A DNA stretch of 36,580 nt from Pseudomonadota bacterium (GTDB lineage Bacteria; Pseudomonadota; Alphaproteobacteria; Rhizobiales; Pleomorphomonadaceae). The stretch spans positions 1 through 36,580 of the forward strand of contig JAGSYU010000029.1 in assembly GCA_018262575.1 (NCBI GenBank), in the 5' to 3' direction. Below, in pieces: positions 1 through 7,630 of this stretch. The first letter of the stretch is position 1. The number at the start of each line of letters is the position of its first letter. The translations under genes and the position numbers were made by a program. A model generated the notes under the pieces. It made no database searches and was not told the origin of the DNA. It saw nothing but the letters and a program-made list of their open reading frames with translations.

Positions 1-213
1 CGGGTTGGGCATCACCTTGTCGAACAGCTCATAGGCAAGGCCGGCGGCGTCCAGGAGGCTCGTCACCTTGGCGACCGTGCCGGCCTTGACCAGCACCGCA
101 TCGGTGACCACCAGCGCCTTCCTGTAGCCGCGGCGCTGCACTTCGCCGACCAGCTCGGCGCGAGCACCGGCGCCGAAATAGGACGTCTCGTTGAGAATCA
201 TGCGATGGGACAT
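1..213 (-). CDS. fucO: Lactaldehyde reductase FucO, N-terminal part (cut by window edge)
   Basis: The 71 visible residues closely follow the start of E. coli FucO: an RMILNET opening, then RRGYRKALVVTD, then a KVT..LDAAGLA stretch and a final MPNP. FucO is an iron-dependent group III alcohol dehydrogenase that reduces L-lactaldehyde to 1,2-propanediol, the usual fate of lactaldehyde released by aldolase cleavage of 6-deoxysugars. The metal ligands lie outside the window. The gene starts 22 bp after the stop of the lactonase and is probably the fourth gene of the minus-strand sugar operon. No strong ribosome-binding site is seen before the ATG (213-211). Assignment to the iron-ADH family is firm; the FucO assignment rests on the N-terminal match and the neighbours. 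Confidence 0.85.
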   Translation of the reverse strand, partial: MSHRMILNETSYFGAGARAELVGEVQRRGYRKALVVTDAVLVKAGTVAKVTSLLDAAGLAYELFDKVMPNP

Positions 214-235
214 GGGAGGTTTCCTTGTTGTGGGC

Positions 236-1108
236 TTAGCTGGCGAGCCGGTAGGCGCGCGCCGCATTGAGCGCGAATATCTTCATGAGCGCCGCTTCCC
301 CACGTTGAGCGACGACGCCGTGGACGGCATCGAACCACGGGCGAAGCGGCGTTCCGAGTTGGCAAACGGGATAGTTCGACGCCCAGATCAGGCGGTCCTC
401 GCCGAAAACCTCGAAGCAGAAATCGATGCCACGCCGGATCGACTCCATGGTCGAACCGAGATCCAGACCAGAGAGCTTGCACACCACGTTCGGACACTCG
501 CCCAACTGGGAAAATCCGACGCGCCAGGCTGCCAGCTTCGGGCTGTCAGGTCCTTCGCTCAAAAAGGCGGGGCCGGGGTTGCCGCAATGGTCGAGGACAA
601 TCCGTGTTTCCGGAGCTGCCTTGGCAAGCGTCGCGAGATCATCAAGTTCGCCTTGACGCATGCAAGCGTCAAATGCGAGGTCCAGCTCGCCGAGGCGCTT
701 GATGTTGGCCACGAACTCCGGCTTGAGGCAGGTTCCCGCCGGGCTGGCAGGTGTATGCAGCACATGCCGAACGCCCTTGAGACCGGGGTCTCCCAGCCAG
801 GGCGCCAGTTCATCGCGCACGGTTTCGCCCAAGAGGTCGGCCGCGACAACCGCACCCGCCAACGGGCCGTCGCCCTTCCGGATGCGATCGAGGATCATCC
901 GGTTCTCGTGCGCCCTGTCCTGCGGCGCCGCGTCGATCTCCACGTAAATAGCGCGATCGAGCTGCCACTCGCCATTTGCGGGGCCAGCCTCGGAGCGCCA
1001 ATCATCCAACGTAAAGGTTCGCAGGAGCGAGGGCGCCTCCGGAAGCCAAGGCGGCACAAAGTCCGCCATATCCCAAAGGTGCAAATGGGCATCGACAATA
1101 GGAAGCAT
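236..1108 (-). CDS. Amidohydrolase-family sugar lactonase (COG3618, L-fuconolactonase type)
   Basis: A 290-residue amidohydrolase-2 protein. It opens with the HxH metal or substrate motif (H8, H10 in VDAHLHLWD) and has a DH pair at 173-174 (VLDHCGNP). The last-strand motif is ASNYPV with N245 where many amidohydrolases carry Asp. COG3618 includes L-fucono-1,5-lactonase and L-rhamnono-lactonase, which open the lactone made by sugar dehydrogenases to the aldonate. The order dehydratase, aldo/keto reductase, lactonase, FucO supports this step. GGAGAG lies about 8 nt before the ATG. The exact lactone (fucono-, rhamnono-, galactono-) cannot be told from sequence. Confidence 0.8.
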   Translation of the reverse strand: MLPIVDAHLHLWDMADFVPPWLPEAPSLLRTFTLDDWRSEAGPANGEWQLDRAIYVEIDAAPQDRAHENRMILDRIRKGDGPLAGAVVAADLLGETVRDELAPWLGDPGLKGVRHVLHTPASPAGTCLKPEFVANIKRLGELDLAFDACMRQGELDDLATLAKAAPETRIVLDHCGNPGPAFLSEGPDSPKLAAWRVGFSQLGECPNVVCKLSGLDLGSTMESIRRGIDFCFEVFGEDRLIWASNYPVCQLGTPLRPWFDAVHGVVAQRGEAALMKIFALNAARAYRLAS

Positions 1109-1260
1109 GAAATGTCTCTCCGGGACGGCTTCAGCCGGGGCTCCCGTCGACCTGATGGATGCATCAGACCGGCGGGCGAACGCACCGGATAGGAATGGAT
1201 GAGCATCCGCCTGTCTGGCCGATCGGCGCGGCGGATGCTGGTCGGCAGGCTCCGTCTCGG

Positions 1261-2211
1261 TCAGCCGCCAGCCTTGCCGCCATTGCCGGGCAGCACGTCC
1301 CAGCCGGCGTCCATCACCGGCGCCAGGATCGCCTCCACCTGCTTGAGCAGAGTGGCGTCCGGCTCGCTATCGGCCCAGCGGGCGTTCTCCCGGACATTGC
1401 GGGCGTTCGCGGTGCCGACCACGGTGGTGGCGATGCCATGCTCGTGGCCGGTGGTCAGCGCGAAGCGCATCGCCAGCTCGGAGATATCGGTTCCCGCCAG
1501 GGTACAAAGGCGCGCCGCGGCGGCCACCAGCTCGAACACGCGCTCGTTGCCCGGATGCCAGGAAGGCGCACCGCGCGTCGTCAGCAATCCCATGCCGAGC
1601 GGACTGGCGTTGAGCACGCCAATGCCCGCCGCCGCGAGGCGCTTGGCCACCGGCGCCAGCCGCCGGTCCTGCAGGGTATAGGTGCAATAGGCCATCACCG
1701 TATCGACCTGCTCTTCGATGGCGATCTTTTCGACGACGTCGAGACGGTAACCGGTGACACCAATGAAGCGGACCACACCCTCTTCCTTCAGCCTGCGCAG
1801 CGTCGGCAACGCTTCGTTCCTGAGTTGGGCAAGGTCGCCATATTCGATGTCATGGCACTGGATGACGTCGATATGATCGGTGCCAAGGCGCCCGAGGCTG
1901 GCCTCGATCGACCGCTTGGTCGCATCGGCGGAGAAATCCCAGTCCTGGTCGCCATAGCGGCCGATCTTGGTCGCCAGCGTGTAGCTCTGGCGATCGAAGC
2001 CCTTCAGCGCCTTGCCAAGGGCCGTTTCCGCCGTCGTCAGGCCGTAGTAGGGCGCAACATCGAAATAGTTGAGGTCGCATTCGAGTGCCGTGGCCACGGT
2101 GGCATCCGCTTCGTCCTGCGACACCGGATGGTAGATGCTGCCCAGTGACGCAGCTCCCATCGCCAAAGCCGGAACCTCAATCCCGGTCCTCCCCAGATCA
2201 TGGCGTCTCAT
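1261..2211 (-). CDS. Aldo/keto reductase, probable L-fucose (aldose) 1-dehydrogenase
   Basis: A 316-residue aldo/keto reductase. The full catalytic tetrad is visible: D51 and Y56 (YFDVAPYYG), K82 (ATKIG) and H120 (QCHD). The family includes L-fucose, L-galactose and D-threo-aldose 1-dehydrogenases, which oxidise the sugar at C1 to a lactone with NAD(P). That fits the lactonase gene next downstream. I chose the start MRRHDLGRTG, preceded by AAGGAGAGGGAAG; an open frame extends further upstream but would overlap the dehydratase gene. It is second in the minus-strand operon, 37 bp after the dehydratase. Substrate is inferred from neighbours. Confidence 0.8.
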   Translation of the reverse strand: MRRHDLGRTGIEVPALAMGAASLGSIYHPVSQDEADATVATALECDLNYFDVAPYYGLTTAETALGKALKGFDRQSYTLATKIGRYGDQDWDFSADATKRSIEASLGRLGTDHIDVIQCHDIEYGDLAQLRNEALPTLRRLKEEGVVRFIGVTGYRLDVVEKIAIEEQVDTVMAYCTYTLQDRRLAPVAKRLAAAGIGVLNASPLGMGLLTTRGAPSWHPGNERVFELVAAAARLCTLAGTDISELAMRFALTTGHEHGIATTVVGTANARNVRENARWADSEPDATLLKQVEAILAPVMDAGWDVLPGNGGKAGG

Positions 2212-2248
2212 CGTCTTCCCTCTCCTTGATGTGATTTCGCTGCAGGCC

Positions 2249-3394
2249 CTACTCCCTGCCGTCAGGAACGAGCCGCAAACCGGCTCTCTCCGGCCTGACG
2301 TGGGGGCCTTGAGGAACTGTCCAGGCCCCGGCGCGCCGACTGGCACCGATAGCTGCTTCGTCGATTCTGATGCCGAGCCCCGGTTCGTCGCCGAGCCGAA
2401 TGCCGCCGTTCTCGATCTCCTGGTCGACCGTAATGCCAAAGGGCGGTTCGAGATTCTGGATCTCGTGGCCGATATGGTTGCTCACCGAGGCGGCGGCGTG
2501 CGACACGGGATTGCCGTTGTAGCCGACGGGGCTGACCGGCAGATCGAAGGCACGAGCCAGGTTGGCCACGCGCAAGAAGTGGGTGATGCCCCAGCAACTG
2601 CCGGGCTGCAGGATGTCGATGGCACCGGCGGCAACGAAAGGCCGGAATTGCTCCAGGCCGGTCAGGTTTTCGCCGGAGGCAACGGACGCACGGACGGATT
2701 CGGTCACGGCCCGATGGCCGTCGACGTCCCAGCGCCGGACCGGCTCTTCGATCCAGGTCAGGTCAATCTGCTCTTCAATGGCGGCAACGTGGCGGACCGC
2801 CTGCTTGCGTGACCAGGATTCGTTGGCATCGAACATCAGAGCCGGTTTGCGGCTGTTGACCAAAAGCGCGTCCCGCACCGCCAGCAGACGGCGGATGTCG
2901 GCCTCGACGTCGCGACCACCCTTGAGCTTGGCGGCGGCAAATCCTCGGTCGGCCCAGGTCCGGTAGAGTGCCACCAGCGCTTCGTCGTCGAGCCCTCCAT
3001 CGAGCACCGAGGCGTAGCCGGGAACGAACCGGTCGGCACCGCCGAGCAAACGCCACAGTGGCTCACCGGCCAGCTTGCCCTTGATGTCCCACAGAGCCAT
3101 GTCGGCGGCACCTATGGCGCCAAAGACGCTGCCGCAATGGCCGCTTTTGAAAACATGGGCCTGCATGCGGTCGTAGAGCGTGGCAACCGAGCGCGGATCA
3201 CTCCCTTCGAGGGCCGGAAAGACGCGGTCGATATCGGCGTGACCGCCGAGCCCCACGCCCTCGACCCCTGCGTCGGTCTCCAGTATGAGGATGGGCACTT
3301 CGGTGACGCCTGAGGCGATCACCCCGTTGACGTCGCCGATCGGGCGTTTCCAGTCGCAAACCGTCGTCAGGCTGCGGTAGCCGGTGATCTTCAT
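2249..3394 (-). CDS. Enolase-superfamily (mandelate racemase/MLE-like) sugar-acid dehydratase, atypical active site
   Basis: A 381-residue protein with the enolase-superfamily layout: N-terminal cap, KxK motif at 156-158 (AKLKGG), and metal ligands D189 (FDAN), E216 (WIEEP) and E242 (SGEN). Its place at the head of a fucose-like operon suggests dehydration of the aldonate to a 2-keto-3-deoxy acid, the job of L-fuconate dehydratase. However, the Asp-His dyad of mandelate racemase and fuconate dehydratase looks absent by eye alignment: Gly265 stands where Asp is expected (QPGSCWG) and Val290 where His is expected (PVSPVGY). Start MKITGYRS is preceded by AGGGAAG; an earlier ATG at 3418 is less likely. 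Family is certain, reaction is not. Confidence 0.7.
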   Translation of the reverse strand: MKITGYRSLTTVCDWKRPIGDVNGVIASGVTEVPILILETDAGVEGVGLGGHADIDRVFPALEGSDPRSVATLYDRMQAHVFKSGHCGSVFGAIGAADMALWDIKGKLAGEPLWRLLGGADRFVPGYASVLDGGLDDEALVALYRTWADRGFAAAKLKGGRDVEADIRRLLAVRDALLVNSRKPALMFDANESWSRKQAVRHVAAIEEQIDLTWIEEPVRRWDVDGHRAVTESVRASVASGENLTGLEQFRPFVAAGAIDILQPGSCWGITHFLRVANLARAFDLPVSPVGYNGNPVSHAAASVSNHIGHEIQNLEPPFGITVDQEIENGGIRLGDEPGLGIRIDEAAIGASRRAGAWTVPQGPHVRPERAGLRLVPDGRE

Positions 3395-3454
3395 GAACTT
3401 CCCTCTCGCGTGCATCAACAGGATGGCGGGCTGACTTCACGCGCCGTAAACATG

Positions 3455-3469
3455 ATACATAATATGTAT
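3455..3469. promoter_or_regulatory. AT-rich inverted repeat, candidate operator for the sugar operon regulator
   Basis: ATACATA-A-TATGTAT is a perfect 7-bp inverted repeat with one central base, about 60 bp upstream of the dehydratase start and 180 bp upstream of the GntR-family gene. It stands out in GC-rich DNA. The string ATATGTATTA recurs in front of the MFS gene near 6218. Size and symmetry suit a GntR-family dimer, so the adjacent regulator is the likely binder. Inference only. Confidence 0.5.
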
Positions 3470-3650
3470 TATGATTCATGTCGGCAATCCCGAAAGTTCC
3501 CGATACGTCAGACCGCGTAGATTCCCGGACCTACGTAATCTTCAGCTGGCCACTGCCAACAGGCGTCCAGTTGTTGACGATTCGATGGGCGTGTTATGAG
3601 GGGCAATGCAGGGTGGCTGCGGACATGGCGACGGCAAGCGAGGGGCAGAC

Positions 3651-4418
3651 GTGATCGATCGGCAAGAGACGGCGGGTGACCTGACGGCACCCGATCAAGC
3701 CGCGTTCGTGCGCCGCCCGCGCCTCGCCAGCGCCGTGGTCGACCACCTCACCCACGCCATTGTCACTGAGGTCTATCCGGCGGGAACGTCGCTTCCGACC
3801 GAAAGCGCGCTCTGCGACATCTACAAGGTCAGCCGCACGGTGATTCGCGAGGTGTCGACGACGCTCGCCGAGAAAGGGCTGGTCAACAGCCAGCAGGGAC
3901 GCGGGACCATCGTCCTCGATCAGTTTCACTGGAACATGCTCGACCCGACAGTGCTCTCGGCGCTGTTCCAGCGGCACGACGGTGTCGAATTTCTCGACAA
4001 CATGATCGAGATCCGCACCCTGCTCGAGTGCTCCATGGCCGCCAAGGCGGCCCGACGCATCGGCGACCTCGAGATCAGCGAGCTTGGCCGCCTGCTCGGC
4101 CGCCTTGAGGCGATGATGAACGATCCGGTGGCCTATGCCGCCGGCGACATCGAGTTCCACAATTTCATCATGGGCCTGTCGGGCGACCGACTCGGCAGGG
4201 CCATTGTCACCGGCCTCCAGGGGCAGGCGCTGACCACTCGAGGCTATAGCGGCCACCCGACGATCACCGACATCGCTGAGACCCATCGGGCGCATGTTGC
4301 CATCGTCTCGGCCATCGCCCGCCACGACGCCATCGCGGCTTCCGCGGAAATGGGCACCCATATCGCCGATGCCTGGAGACACCGCCGTCAGGCGCCGGGA
4401 ACATCCGGCGCCTCGTGA
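3651..4418 (+). CDS. GntR-family (FadR/FCD subfamily) transcriptional regulator
   Basis: About 255 residues from a GTG start preceded by AGGGGC; an in-frame ATG at 3606 would add 15 residues without a good ribosome-binding site. The N-terminal winged helix reads RPRLASAVVDHL, LPTESALCDIYKVSRTVIREV and GLVNSQQGRGTIV, typical of GntR. The C-terminal FCD domain shows metal-type histidines (EFHNF, ETHRAHV, GTHI). FCD regulators usually bind sugar acids or other small carboxylates. It lies between two minus-strand operons for one sugar pathway, so it probably represses both through the ATATGTATTA-containing sites. The ligand is unknown; fuconate or a keto-deoxy acid would be natural candidates. 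Confidence 0.85.
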   Translation: MIDRQETAGDLTAPDQAAFVRRPRLASAVVDHLTHAIVTEVYPAGTSLPTESALCDIYKVSRTVIREVSTTLAEKGLVNSQQGRGTIVLDQFHWNMLDPTVLSALFQRHDGVEFLDNMIEIRTLLECSMAAKAARRIGDLEISELGRLLGRLEAMMNDPVAYAAGDIEFHNFIMGLSGDRLGRAIVTGLQGQALTTRGYSGHPTITDIAETHRAHVAIVSAIARHDAIAASAEMGTHIADAWRHRRQAPGTSGAS

Positions 4419-4440
4419 CCGGTGCGGCCGACGTGTCTCC

Positions 4441-4463
4441 GCCCCCCCAGGGGCACGCTTTTT
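4441..4463 (+). terminator. Weak possible intrinsic terminator after the GntR gene
   Basis: GCCCC/GGGGC can pair around a 4-nt loop (4441-4454), followed after 4 nt by a run of five T. The stem is short and the T-run is displaced, so this is a weak candidate. It sits in the 44 bp between two converging genes, where a terminator would be expected. Confidence 0.3.
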
Positions 4464-4816
4464 CAGGGCTGATCGGCGAGCGAATAGATGCGTTCCATCT
4501 CGAGCCAGGTCGATCCCTCCGGGCCGCAGGGCAGCGTCTTCTGGAAGGTCCGCATCAGCGCATCCCAGGCTTTGACGTCCTCGTTGGCAGCGTCTCGCTC
4601 CACTTTGGCCGCCGGATCGAAGCGATCGCCCTGCTCCATGATCATGAACATGCGGTCATCGATCAGATAGATCTCGAGTTCGCGAATATCGTCGGCGCGG
4701 ATCGCGGCGGTCACTGCGGCCGGCGGTCCACCGGCGCGGTGCCAGTGGCGATAGAGAGCGATGCGTTCGGGGTCGTCATGAAGATCGACGGCGAAGCATT
4801 TGCGCGTGGTTGTCAT
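4463..4816 (-). CDS. L-rhamnose/L-fucose mutarotase family protein (RhaM-like, COG3254)
   Basis: A 117-residue protein of the dimeric alpha/beta barrel mutarotase family. The YRHWHRAGG segment carries the histidine typical of RhaM, and the ELEIYLIDDRMFMIMEQG and WLEMERIYSL stretches are characteristic. Members interconvert alpha and beta anomers of 6-deoxyhexoses, giving the anomer needed by the dehydrogenase or transporter. It follows the MFS gene by 77 bp on the same strand, with a strong hairpin between them. The start has GGGAGGT just upstream. L-fucose and L-rhamnose mutarotases of this family cannot be separated by eye. Confidence 0.85.
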   Translation of the reverse strand: MTTTRKCFAVDLHDDPERIALYRHWHRAGGPPAAVTAAIRADDIRELEIYLIDDRMFMIMEQGDRFDPAAKVERDAANEDVKAWDALMRTFQKTLPCGPEGSTWLEMERIYSLADQP

Positions 4817-4839
4817 GGATACCTCCCTCTAGAAACGAG

Positions 4840-4872
4840 CGCCCGCCCCGACGATGCGCGTCAGGGCGGGCG
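4840..4872 (-). other. Strong hairpin between MFS transporter and mutarotase genes
   Basis: CGCCCGCCC pairs perfectly with GGGCGGGCG (9 bp), and an inner GACG/CGTC extends the stem. It lies in the intergenic part of a likely MFS-mutarotase transcript. No T-run follows on the minus strand, so it may protect or attenuate the mRNA rather than end it. Confidence 0.5.
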
Positions 4873-4893
4873 GAGCGGTTGACCGTGGCGGCC

Positions 4894-6186
4894 TTACTTC
4901 ACCGAGCGGATCGGCAGGACGAAGAAGGAGCCGAGACCGACGAAGATCACCGCGGCGATGAACAGCACCTTGTAGTCGTGGCCGAACATGCCGAGGAGCA
5001 CGGCGGCCATCGGCGGGCTGATGATCTGCGGGATGTTGATGGCGGTGGTCAGCACGCCGAGGTCCTTGCCGGCTTCGCCCTGGACGGTCTTGGGCAAGAC
5101 CTGCGTCATCAGCGCGAGGTCGATCGACATGAAAGCGCCGTAGCCGATACCGATCAGCGCGGCGTAGATGTACATGCCGTTCATGTTCGGCATCCACAAC
5201 GGCACCAGCATGGCCAGCGCCATGATCAGGCTGGCGAAGAAGACGAAGGGCTTGCGACGCTTGCACTTATCGGAAAGGTAGCCGCCCAGTAGCGAGGCCG
5301 TCACCACGAAGACGAAGGTGATCGACGAGATGTTGCCGATGCTGATGTTGGCATCCTCGTTGGACAGCTTGATGTAGTCCTGCAGGATGTAGAGCAGATA
5401 GGTGGCAACCGCCTGATAGCCCATGTAGATCGCGAAGCGGCCGGCAAAGGCCCAGGCGAAGTCATGCGATTTGAGCGGCCTCCAGAAACCGTTGAGGAAG
5501 GAGGCGAAATCGAATTTCTCCGATTTCATGTCAGTGGATGGCGCCTCCCGGTTGACGAACACGAAGGCGAGGCAGGTGACGGCGATGGCGATGGCGAAGA
5601 AGCCGTAGGCGGTCACCATGTCGCCCGCCATGCGCCCGGCGACCACGGCGCCCGCCGCGACACCGGCCGTCATGCCGGCGCCGACAAAGCCGCCGGCAAG
5701 GCCGCGGTTGCTTTCGGAAAACCGGTCGGCGACCACAGTGGTCAGGGCCGGCTGCATCGAGTTCAGCGCCACGGCGGCCATCACCCAGATAACCGTGATC
5801 GACACCAGGCTGGTCATGAAGGAAACGCCGAACAGAGCCGCGGCTCCCACCAGAGCACCGACGGCGATCCACGGCGAGCGGCGTCCCCAGCGGCTGCGCG
5901 TGCGATCCGACAACGCGCCGGCGATCGGTGTCGCGAGCGTCGAGAAGATCGAGGTGATGGCGAAGACGATGGCGAGATTGTTCGCCTTGTTCGCCGGATC
6001 AAGCGCGGCAATCTGGTTGGGCAGCAACACGCCAAGCACGCCGACATAAAGGCCCAGCAGGACGAAATTGTTGACCAGAAGCGAGGTCAAGAGGGTCCAT
6101 TTGCGCGCGCCCGCCACATAGGGCGTGCCGCTGGCCTGGTCGAAATCCGCTTCGACCAGCTGATTGGGAAGGCTGGCATCCGACAT
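4894..6186 (-). CDS. MFS sugar transporter (12 membrane segments)
   Basis: A 430-residue membrane protein with repeated hydrophobic helices. It has the major facilitator signature GALSDRTRSRWGRR after the second helix and a matching GGYLSDKCKRRKP loop in the second half. It would bring the deoxysugar across the inner membrane, by proton symport or a similar mechanism. I chose the start MSDASLPNQ because GGAGGAAA lies just upstream; upstream codons run into the AT-rich operator. The short gap to the mutarotase suggests one operon, and the shared operator motif links it to the catabolic operon. Substrate is inferred from context. Confidence 0.8.
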   Translation of the reverse strand: MSDASLPNQLVEADFDQASGTPYVAGARKWTLLTSLLVNNFVLLGLYVGVLGVLLPNQIAALDPANKANNLAIVFAITSIFSTLATPIAGALSDRTRSRWGRRSPWIAVGALVGAAALFGVSFMTSLVSITVIWVMAAVALNSMQPALTTVVADRFSESNRGLAGGFVGAGMTAGVAAGAVVAGRMAGDMVTAYGFFAIAIAVTCLAFVFVNREAPSTDMKSEKFDFASFLNGFWRPLKSHDFAWAFAGRFAIYMGYQAVATYLLYILQDYIKLSNEDANISIGNISSITFVFVVTASLLGGYLSDKCKRRKPFVFFASLIMALAMLVPLWMPNMNGMYIYAALIGIGYGAFMSIDLALMTQVLPKTVQGEAGKDLGVLTTAINIPQIISPPMAAVLLGMFGHDYKVLFIAAVIFVGLGSFFVLPIRSVK

Positions 6187-6201
6187 TAAGGTTTCCTCCG
6201 C

Positions 6202-6228
6202 TTTGTAATATATGATATGTATTACAAA
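6202..6228. promoter_or_regulatory. Inverted repeat upstream of the MFS gene, candidate operator
   Basis: TTTGTAATA and TATTACAAA form perfect 9-bp arms around a 9-nt AT-rich centre, 16 bp upstream of the MFS start. It contains the string ATATGTATTA found at the other operon's operator (3455-3469 region), in the same orientation relative to the gene. A shared GntR-type site is inferred. Confidence 0.5.
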
Positions 6229-6307
6229 TATCGTAAATATCGGCAAGGGCTGCCGTGGCGAGGACGCGATTCAGGCTCCCGAAAGGATCTGTCGAGACGC
6301 AGGGGAC

Positions 6308-6425
6308 TCAACGTCGATCCGTGTCGACCCGGGCAGCGAGTTCGTCAGCCTCGACCTCGCTCCATAGGGACGGCGCCGTCGTCGACTTTTCCCGTCTAGG
6401 CAAGCCGACCGATAACGCCGTCATC
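6308..6425 (+). pseudogene. IS3-family transposase (OrfB) remnant, frameshifted
   Basis: Two adjacent frames show pieces of the IS3-family OrfB DDE core. One reads IRVDPGSEFVSLDLAP then a TAG stop, matching the usual VDNGPEF region. The next frame continues as DGAVVDFSRLGKPTDNAVI, matching the well-known DFSRPGKPTDNA(F/Y)IE motif. The break implies a frameshift, and the match ends near 6425, before the final catalytic Glu region. Nothing recognisable remains in 6426-6622. It is a decayed fragment between the sugar and biuret loci. Confidence 0.75.
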
Positions 6426-6622
6426 GCGGACCTCGTGGAGCAAGCCTCGGATGCCGACATCCAGGGCACATTGATGCGTTCGGCAACACTGCATCAAGGC
6501 GCGCGGCATGAGCGTCTTTCGAAGATGACGTCCGCGTGAGGAAGTCGACGAACAGGTGAGGGTCTTCCTCGATTGCAACGCGGCAATCGCCATGGTCGAG
6601 CAACATTCTCGACATCACCTAA

Positions 6623-7312
6623 CTAGAGATCGGCGAACACCTGTGGGTTGGCGACGACGCTCGCCGCCGCCGTGCGGACAATCGCGACGTGCGCATAGGC
6701 GGCGCTGCCGGCGGCTGCGGCGTCGGCACGCAGGATTGCCGTGACGATTGTTTCGTGCTCCTCGAACGAGCGGACGAGCCGGCCGGGCAAATGGAACTGG
6801 GCCCGCCGGAAAGGCGCAAGACGCGCTCGCGTCTGGGTTACCAGGTCGCAGATATGCTCGTTGTGAGCGCCGAGATAGAGCGCCGTGTGAAAGCGCGTAT
6901 TGTAGGCTGCATAGTCCTCCTCGGCGCTGTCCTGGATCAGCCGATGCGACGCCCGGTGTTCGAACTCGATGCTGCGCCGTTCCTCAGCCGTCATGCGCGA
7001 GGCGGCGAGACGAGCACAGATGCTCTCGAGTTCGGCCATCGCCTCGAACATGGAATTGAGGTGGCTTTCGTCAACGGTGGTCACCACAGCACTGCGGTTC
7101 GGCTCGCGCTTGACAAGGCCCATGGCACCGAGCTGGCGCAGGGCCTCGCGTACCGGTGTACGCGACACCTCGAAGCGGCCGGCCAGAGATACCTCGTCAA
7201 GCTTGTCGCCGGGTTTGAGGCTACCGGTGACGATCAGGCCGGAGATCGCCCGCACCATCTGCTCAACGGTGGTGCCGGTACGGGTGATTTCGCGACGTCG
7301 CGTCTGCTTCAC
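6623..7312 (-). CDS. GntR-family (FCD) regulator divergent from the biuret operon
   Basis: About 229 residues. The winged helix includes GSLKPGDKLDEVSLAGRFEVSRTPVREALRQLGAMGLV, and an FCD-type ligand domain follows (NTRFHTALY, FEEHETIV, YAHVAIV). I chose a GTG start (7312-7310) because an ideal GGAGG sits 6 nt upstream; in-frame ATGs at 7333 and 7339 lack a good site. It is transcribed away from the BMP-type transporter operon, so it may be a substrate-sensing repressor of that operon. The ligand is unknown. Confidence 0.8.
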   Translation of the reverse strand: MKQTRRREITRTGTTVEQMVRAISGLIVTGSLKPGDKLDEVSLAGRFEVSRTPVREALRQLGAMGLVKREPNRSAVVTTVDESHLNSMFEAMAELESICARLAASRMTAEERRSIEFEHRASHRLIQDSAEEDYAAYNTRFHTALYLGAHNEHICDLVTQTRARLAPFRRAQFHLPGRLVRSFEEHETIVTAILRADAAAAGSAAYAHVAIVRTAAASVVANPQVFADL

Positions 7313-7328
7313 ATCGGGCCTCCTTATC

Positions 7329-7340
7329 TGCATACACATG
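7329..7340. promoter_or_regulatory. Possible operator half shared with the biuret promoter
   Basis: TGCATACACATG lies just upstream of the GntR start and recurs with one mismatch at 7582-7593, overlapping the -12 box of the sigma-54 promoter. A repressor binding both copies could control itself and the operon. The match is short, so this is weak. Confidence 0.25.
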
Positions 7341-7505
7341 ATGAGTGGCGGCGGATAAGTCAAATCGAAGCCCATCCCATTGTTATTTATTCATATTTTC
7401 TGGCGCGCCCGGTTTGAGAAAACCCCGGCCCACATCACAGGCGCCCCGAATAGCACTATGTATAATCACAGATCACATAATAGGCTAACTACCCATGAAA
7501 CTGCA

Positions 7506-7522
7506 TGCACTTTCATCGTGAA
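7506..7522. promoter_or_regulatory. NtrC-like activator site (candidate)
   Basis: GCAC-N7-GTGA resembles the NtrC pattern GCAC-N7-GTGC with one mismatch. Its centre is about 80 bp upstream of the predicted start of the sigma-54 promoter, a usual position for NtrC. Only one site is seen. Confidence 0.35.
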
Positions 7523-7569
7523 CGCGAGATAACTCCTATATATCTGAACAAATTCAATCATATAAATAG

Positions 7570-7585
7570 TGGCACGTCAGTTGCA
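7570..7585 (+). promoter_or_regulatory. Sigma-54 (RpoN) promoter of the biuret operon
   Basis: TGGCACG-N4-TTGCA matches the -24/-12 consensus (TGGCACR-N4-TTGCW) at every conserved position. The GG at 7571-7572 and GC at 7583-7584 are correctly spaced. The expected transcription start is near 7596, 35 bp before the BMP-family gene. Sigma-54 control fits a nitrogen-scavenging operon. The rest of 7313-7630 is AT-rich promoter DNA between divergent genes with no further recognisable gene. Confidence 0.75.
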
Positions 7586-7630
7586 TACACTTGGTCGTTC
7601 GTTGGAATCGTGACCTGGGAGTGCCTGCTC

